Notes under the pieces: generated by a model
What the model was told of the DNA's origin: nothing
The model's input: the letters and a program-made list of their open reading frames with translations, nothing else
Database searches by the model: none
Source: Sphagnum compactum
Taxonomy: Eukaryota; Bryophyta; Sphagnopsida; Sphagnales
Assembly (NCBI GenBank): GCA_965153455.1
Contig: OZ234502.1
Coordinates: forward strand, 9,703,495-9,767,494
Reading direction: 5' to 3'
Length of the DNA stretch: 64,000 nucleotides
Shown: positions 59,646-64,000 of the stretch, one piece after another
Layout of the letters: the number at the start of each line of letters is the position of its first letter
Numbering within the stretch: position 1 is the first letter of the stretch
Made by a program: the position numbers and the translations under genes

Positions 59646-60860
59646 ATAGGGTTTAACACTTTTAGGGTTAGGGCTTACATTTTAGGATTTTGGGTTTGTT
59701 TTTAAAATTTAGGGTTTAGAAATAGGCTTTAATGTTCAATGTTTTAATGTTTAAGTTTTAGGTTTAGATGTTAAGATTTAAGGTTTAGGATTAGGTTTTA
59801 AGGTTGAGTTTTAGAGGTTAAGGTTTAGGTTAGGGTTAGGATTAGACTATTAATTTAAGTTTAGGCTTTAAAGTTATGTTTTAGGGTTTAGGGGCTAAGG
59901 TTAGGATAACGGTTAGGATTTAGGGTTTATGGTTTGGGTTTAAGTTTTAAAGTTAAATTCTTAGCTTTGGGTTTAAGATTAGGTTTTAAGAACTAGTTTT
60001 CAATTTAAGTTTTAGGGTTTATTTATAGGGGTTAGGCTTTAGGTTAAGGTTAGGATTAGGGTTTTAGTTTAGGTTTACGCTTTAAGGTTATGTTTTAGGG
60101 TTTAGAGGTTAAGGTGAGGATAAGGGGTTAGGATTTAGGGTTTATAGTTTGGGCTTAGGTCTTAAAGGTTAAGTTCTTGGGTTTTGGGTTTAGGATTAGG
60201 TTTTAAGAACTAGTTTTAAATTTAAGTTTTAAGATCTAATTATAGGGGTTAGGGTTTAGGTTAAGGTTATGATTAAAGTTTTAATTTAAATTTAGGCTTT
60301 AAGGTTATGTTTTAGGGTTTAGGGGTTAAGGTTAGGATAAGGAGTTAGGATTAAGGATTTATAGTTTGGGTTTCGGTCTTAAAGGTTAAATTCTTGGGTT
60401 TTGGGTTTAGAATTAAGTTTTAAAGCTAAATTTTTGGTTTAAGTTTTAGGTTTAAGTTTTATCCTTAAATTTTTAGTTAAGGATAAATTTTAGTGTTAAG
60501 TTTTTATGGTTAAAATTTAGTTGTAAATTCTAGGTCAAGTTTAAAATTTGATTTATATTTAGGGTTTCAAAGATTTGGTCTAAAATTAGGGTTTCAGATT
60601 TGGGGTTTCAAATTATGGTTGGATATTTTTTGAAAATCCAGGGTTTTAGATTTAGGGTTCCATATTAGGGTTTCAGAAGTCAGGGTTTAGGATTTAGTGT
60701 TTCATGTTTAGGGATTTAAAAATTAGGGTTTCAAAGTTTGGGTTTCATATTGAGTTTCAAAACTTTTGTGTTCCATATTAGGGTTTCAAAACCTTAGGGT
60801 TTCATATTATGGTTTCAAAGCTTTTGTGTTTGGGTTTGAAAAACTAAAAACCAATGTAGT
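59646..60860 (+). repeat. Telomere-like (TTTAGGG) degenerate array with ~215-bp higher-order unit
   Basis: About 1.2 kb made of variants of the plant telomere heptamer TTTAGGG, always in the same orientation. In the first 800 bp a longer unit recurs about three times: ctttaa(a/g)gttatgttttagggttta starts near 59867, 60080 and 60297, and ttttaagaactagtttt or its variant at 59984, 60201 and 60418, giving periods of 213-217 bp. From about 60540 the texture changes to repeats of tagggtttcaaa. Confidence 0.9.
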
Positions 60861-61182
60861 TTTTCAAAGTGTTTTTTCATATTAGGGTTTTCAGATCTTG
60901 GACTTAACCATAACAAAAACAATGCAAGTTTCAGGGTTAAAGTTGAGTGGGGTATTGGAGGCTTAAAGTCCAAATGGATAAGGTTGATGAAAATATTCGA
61001 TTCAACAAAACAAAAGTACAATCACCTTTTCAGGGCAACATCACTCTTAATAAACTTCCGACATAGGTGTCACCAATATTCCACAATTGAAGTCATTGGT
61101 GGTCCATCGAGTTGCTTTTAAATTCCCTATTTAAAAAACCCTTTTTTTCTATGTTAAAACCACCTTTGCTTAACAGGGCCTT

Positions 61183-61845
61183 TTAATACTCCACATTGGC
61201 CTTTGAATTGCTGGCAATAGTGACCATACTTTTTGATTGGGATTGCAACATTTTAGATTTGGTCATGGGGTGTTCAAAAGTTGGAACATGTTGGGGTGTA
61301 GTAGGTCTTGATGATAGCCCATGTGTTTCATAAGACATAGGGCTAAGGTTATGTATAGAATTTGAAGAGGATTGAGAAGAAGGCCTTGATGTAGTTTCTA
61401 CCATTGATTGATGCCTTTTCAACACATTCCTTGATGCATGCCCATCGGTTGTCTTGAATTGTGCTAAAACACATGATCTAATTGTAAGGAAGCCTTTTTC
61501 GTGCCTTATTCATTTGATGTGCTAGTTTTCAATTCCTTCAAGCATTCTTGTAACCTGTCCTTCAAACTTTCAAGATGAAATTTAGAATCTGGGAATTGCT
61601 TTTTATAATCCTTGTACACAACTTTCGAAACCTGACTAGGTTTAAGCTATGCCACATTGCTCCTATCCCAACTATAGAGCATGAAATGGTGGTTGCATGA
61701 TGCGGCCATAGAATTTAAGTGCACAAAATCCACAATGCCCCTTGGGTTTTTGTCTTTCTGAAGTGCTTTTGTGGGCCTCATGCAACCTAATAGTTCAAAT
61801 TCACTTTCTGTGTGTCAAAATAAAGACCCTCCATACCTACAATAA
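61183..61845 (-). pseudogene. Probable PIF/Harbinger accessory ORF (Myb/SANT-like), broken
   Basis: On the minus strand, opposite to the transposase. From about 61845 down: ELLGCMRPTKALQKDKNPRG and IVDFVHLNSMAASCNHHFML, a stop at about 61649, then VYKDYKKQFPDSKFHLESLK and DRLQECLKELKTSTSN. A stop and frame change occur near 61508, followed by FLTIRSCVLAQFKTTDGHAS and a Ser/Thr-rich tail (VETTSRPSSQSSSNSIHN, LSSRPTTPQHVP) to the stop at 61183. The helical KDYKKQF...LKDRLQE segment and the Ser-rich tail resemble the Myb/SANT-like DNA-binding proteins that Harbinger elements encode beside the transposase. Assignment rests on this pattern and on the neighbour. Confidence 0.6.
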
Positions 61846-62489
61846 GCACCGAAGGTTCTCTTAAAAAATAATTTTTTTGAAACCCTTGGTTTGGATCCAC
61901 TTTTTGTCAAAAAATGGCTGTAGACAACATTGGTTTGGAACTAGGACAGGAAACTTTGGAAAATTAACCATAATGATAAAAAAAAATTCATTAAGAGATA
62001 GGGTTTTTGTAGAGTGAGAGAATCTGATGATTAGACTTACAAAGAGAAAGAGAGTGAACCTCAAGTATAGAGAAAATGAAATTGAGGATTGAAATACATA
62101 TAAAGAGCCAAGGTTTTGACAAATAGAGAATCTGAGTCATTGATAGTGGGACTTAGTAGACATACATATTAGTTACTAGGGAATCTAAACTTAAAGATGT
62201 TGAAGAGGTTCAAAGCTTTGGAGGTGCTTAACCTTTCATAGGTTGATGCATTCATGAGATCCAAAGCATTAGTATAAGCCAAAAAAAAAAAAAACTTTAA
62301 GGTTATGATTATTAACCTTATAGAACTGATGTCTACACCCTTCCACATTCAATCCAACTTTCATACTACATTCTCATCAACACCCTATCTACCAATTATC
62401 AGACTAGAAGCTGAATTGGGCAAGACATCCATAGGCAAGACATTGAAGAAGAAATGTAAAGCCTAGCTAGAAAAAAAAATATATCTGTT
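61846..62489. other. Intergenic DNA, no gene seen
   Basis: A-rich sequence with a poly-A run near 62282. The right end of the Harbinger element should lie here or beyond, but I could not find an inverted match to the left flank. Confidence 0.4.
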
Positions 62490-63090
62490 GATTAGTGTTA
62501 CAGAAAGAGAGTGAGAAAAAGATAAATTCTAACAGGTATGAGAGAGTGTGAGAGATAAGTTTAGAGAGAGAGAGAGTGAATGAAAGAGAGTCGGGATTTT
62601 GATAGGTTTTAGAGAGTGAAAGAAAGAAGCTTGAAGCAATGTGAGTGGGAAGAACATGCTAATAAAGTTTGTTAAATATAGGTCCAAAGAGAGAGTGAAA
62701 GAGAGGATGAAATATTGACATAATTGAGAAAGTGGAGAGAGGGATTCTAACAGATTAGAAAGTGAGAAAGATTTTGATATACTAGAAAGAAAGACAAAAA
62801 AAGGATGAAATTCTAACATAATTGAAAAAGTGAAAGTGTGAGAGAGAGAGAAGCTTGAGGCGATGCGAGTGGGTTTGGATATGCTGACGGAGTCTGTTGA
62901 ATGTAGGTTTAGAAAGAGAGTGAAAAAGAGAGGTTAAATTTTGATAGACTAAAGAGAAAGGGGGGGATTCTGATATACTAGGGAGAAAAAGAGATTCTGA
63001 CACAATTGAAAGAGTGAGAAAAAGAGGGATTATGACAAATTGGAGAAAGAAAGGAAGAGAGAAAGAGAGAGAGAGAGAGAAATTCTTATT
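62490..63090. repeat. GA-rich satellite with longer phrases
   Basis: Purine-rich plus strand built of gagagagagtgaaagagag and gattctgacagattagaaag phrases repeated irregularly. Two segments share a longer unit: gaagcttgaagcaatgtgagtggg (62627) and gaagcttgaggcgatgcgagtggg (62850), about 223 bp apart, so a higher-order period of that size is likely. A pure GA run lies near 63058-63078. Confidence 0.85.
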
Positions 63091-63344
63091 AGTTATTGAG
63101 ATAAAAAGATAGTCTATTTAGAGATAAAAATTTCAAGCAAAATGAGAAATATTACAACTTGAATTGAAAGAAAATTTTGGCATTTAATCCAAGGTTACAA
63201 AAATTATTAGTAGAATACATCATGGGTCTACTATGGGGTTAGTGGGATGTGTGTGCTACTACACATATTATTTTCAGAATTAGAAATGGATGACATGGGA
63301 GTGGGTTCAACTAGGTCTCGGGGTTCCATGAACTTTTGCAAGGT

Positions 63345-63635
63345 TCAAAACTCACCCTCTAATCGTATTTTGAGGGATTGCCTTGGGGTATGACTAGTGG
63401 CTACATGTTGGAAGTAAAATTTATGATTAATTCTAACCACCTCCAATGCATTCCAAGGAACACTTTCACCCACAATGAGAAACCAAGGTTTGTTTATTAA
63501 ATGAAGTCGCCAAAACATTAAGGGGTCAATGGCAACAAAGTGAAAATGTGTGCAAGTACTATGGAATCTGGGAGAGGAGGCAACAACGTACACTTTGTTT
63601 CCAAGCATGTTTCCAGGAACGAGTTTTGGGCACAC
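63345..63635 (-). other. Unassigned 96-codon open frame
   Basis: Encodes MCPKLVPGNMLGNKVYVV... with an unusual excess of His, Trp and aromatic residues in its middle (FWRLHLINKPWFLIVGESVP). No homologue comes to mind. It could be an exon of a gene or element extending past the window, or chance. No splice-joined neighbour found. Confidence 0.25.
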
Positions 63636-64000
63636 ACATGTTCATTGGGTTTTTGGGTCAAATTTGGGTTTGCAAGACGATATGAGGCATTTCTTACAGG
63701 ATTGAACTAACTATGTTTCAGCTAGGGTTTACACAAGGTTACAAACTATGCAACAAAAAGTGCAAAAAGATGAAGCAAACATGGAAAAAAACCACACACA
63801 AAACCAAAATGGTTCCCAAATTGTAAAAGTTTTTGCACAATCATAGAAAACTTCATCCTTGTCTACTATGACCATGGCTCTGGAAGGCTAACCTTAACCT
63901 AGTAGGTGAGTTGTAATGAGATTTGCGTGACTGTCAACAACACTATAGACCTTCCTTCTGTTGACACTCCTTTTGCATGACAACCCTCCATCAATAGTCT
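63636..64000. other. Window end, no gene seen
   Basis: A-rich sequence with no open frame of note. Confidence 0.5.

Noticed and set aside
1-64000. Search for CRISPR arrays, operons, phage or defence-like systems
   Set aside because: No regularly spaced short repeats with unique spacers, and the gene content is plant nuclear; the repeated units found are tandem or dispersed eukaryotic repeats.

Overview
The window reads as nuclear DNA of a land plant with a large, repeat-laden genome. The clues are one spliced gene of a plant endocytosis family, degenerate plant-type telomeric heptamers (TTTAGGG), a PIF/Harbinger transposase, a Ty3/gypsy element primed by initiator Met tRNA, a DUF4283-type LINE ORF1, and several kilobases of AT-rich filler between them. 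A pogo/Tigger element in such a context fits a fern, gymnosperm or other non-flowering plant better than a compact angiosperm, but the sequence alone does not fix the species. There are no bacterial operons, CRISPR arrays or recognisable RNA genes.

Layout. 1-5.7 kb: AT-rich intergenic DNA with dispersed repeats. 5.9-7.8 kb: a 1.9-kb Tigger/pogo-like DNA transposon with both terminal inverted repeats and TA target duplication, inserted into an older dispersed repeat (family D). 8.2-9.0 kb: a GC-rich island of unknown nature. 9-28.5 kb: intergenic DNA with MITE-like elements, microsatellites and small duplications, but no gene I can support. 28.5-34.2 kb, minus strand: the only intact gene, a 15-exon, 595-codon ANTH-domain clathrin-assembly protein (AP180/CALM type). 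34.2-40.5 kb: intergenic. 40.5-43.3 kb, minus strand: the 5' part of a LINE (GC-rich leader with a 130-bp tandem repeat, then a broken ORF1). 43.36-47.76 kb: a decayed Ty3/gypsy element with 5' LTR, primer site, gag, protease, reverse transcriptase and RNase H, but no integrase or 3' LTR. 48.3-50.2 kb: a broken, apparently spliced coding region that I cannot assign. 50.3-58 kb: AT-rich repeats and dispersed elements. 58.65-61.85 kb: two convergent broken ORFs of PIF/Harbinger type (transposase on plus, accessory Myb/SANT-like protein on minus) enclosing 1.2 kb of telomere-like higher-order repeat. 62.5-63.1 kb: GA-rich satellite.

How the parts work together: only the ANTH gene looks functional. 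It should act in clathrin-mediated membrane traffic. All the mobile-element ORFs carry in-frame stops or frameshifts. Many of the stops look like decay of methylated cytosine (CAG, CGA or TGG turned into a stop), so the flanks look like long-silenced heterochromatin. At least seven dispersed non-coding repeat families recur in the window; coordinates of their ends are approximate because they were aligned by eye.
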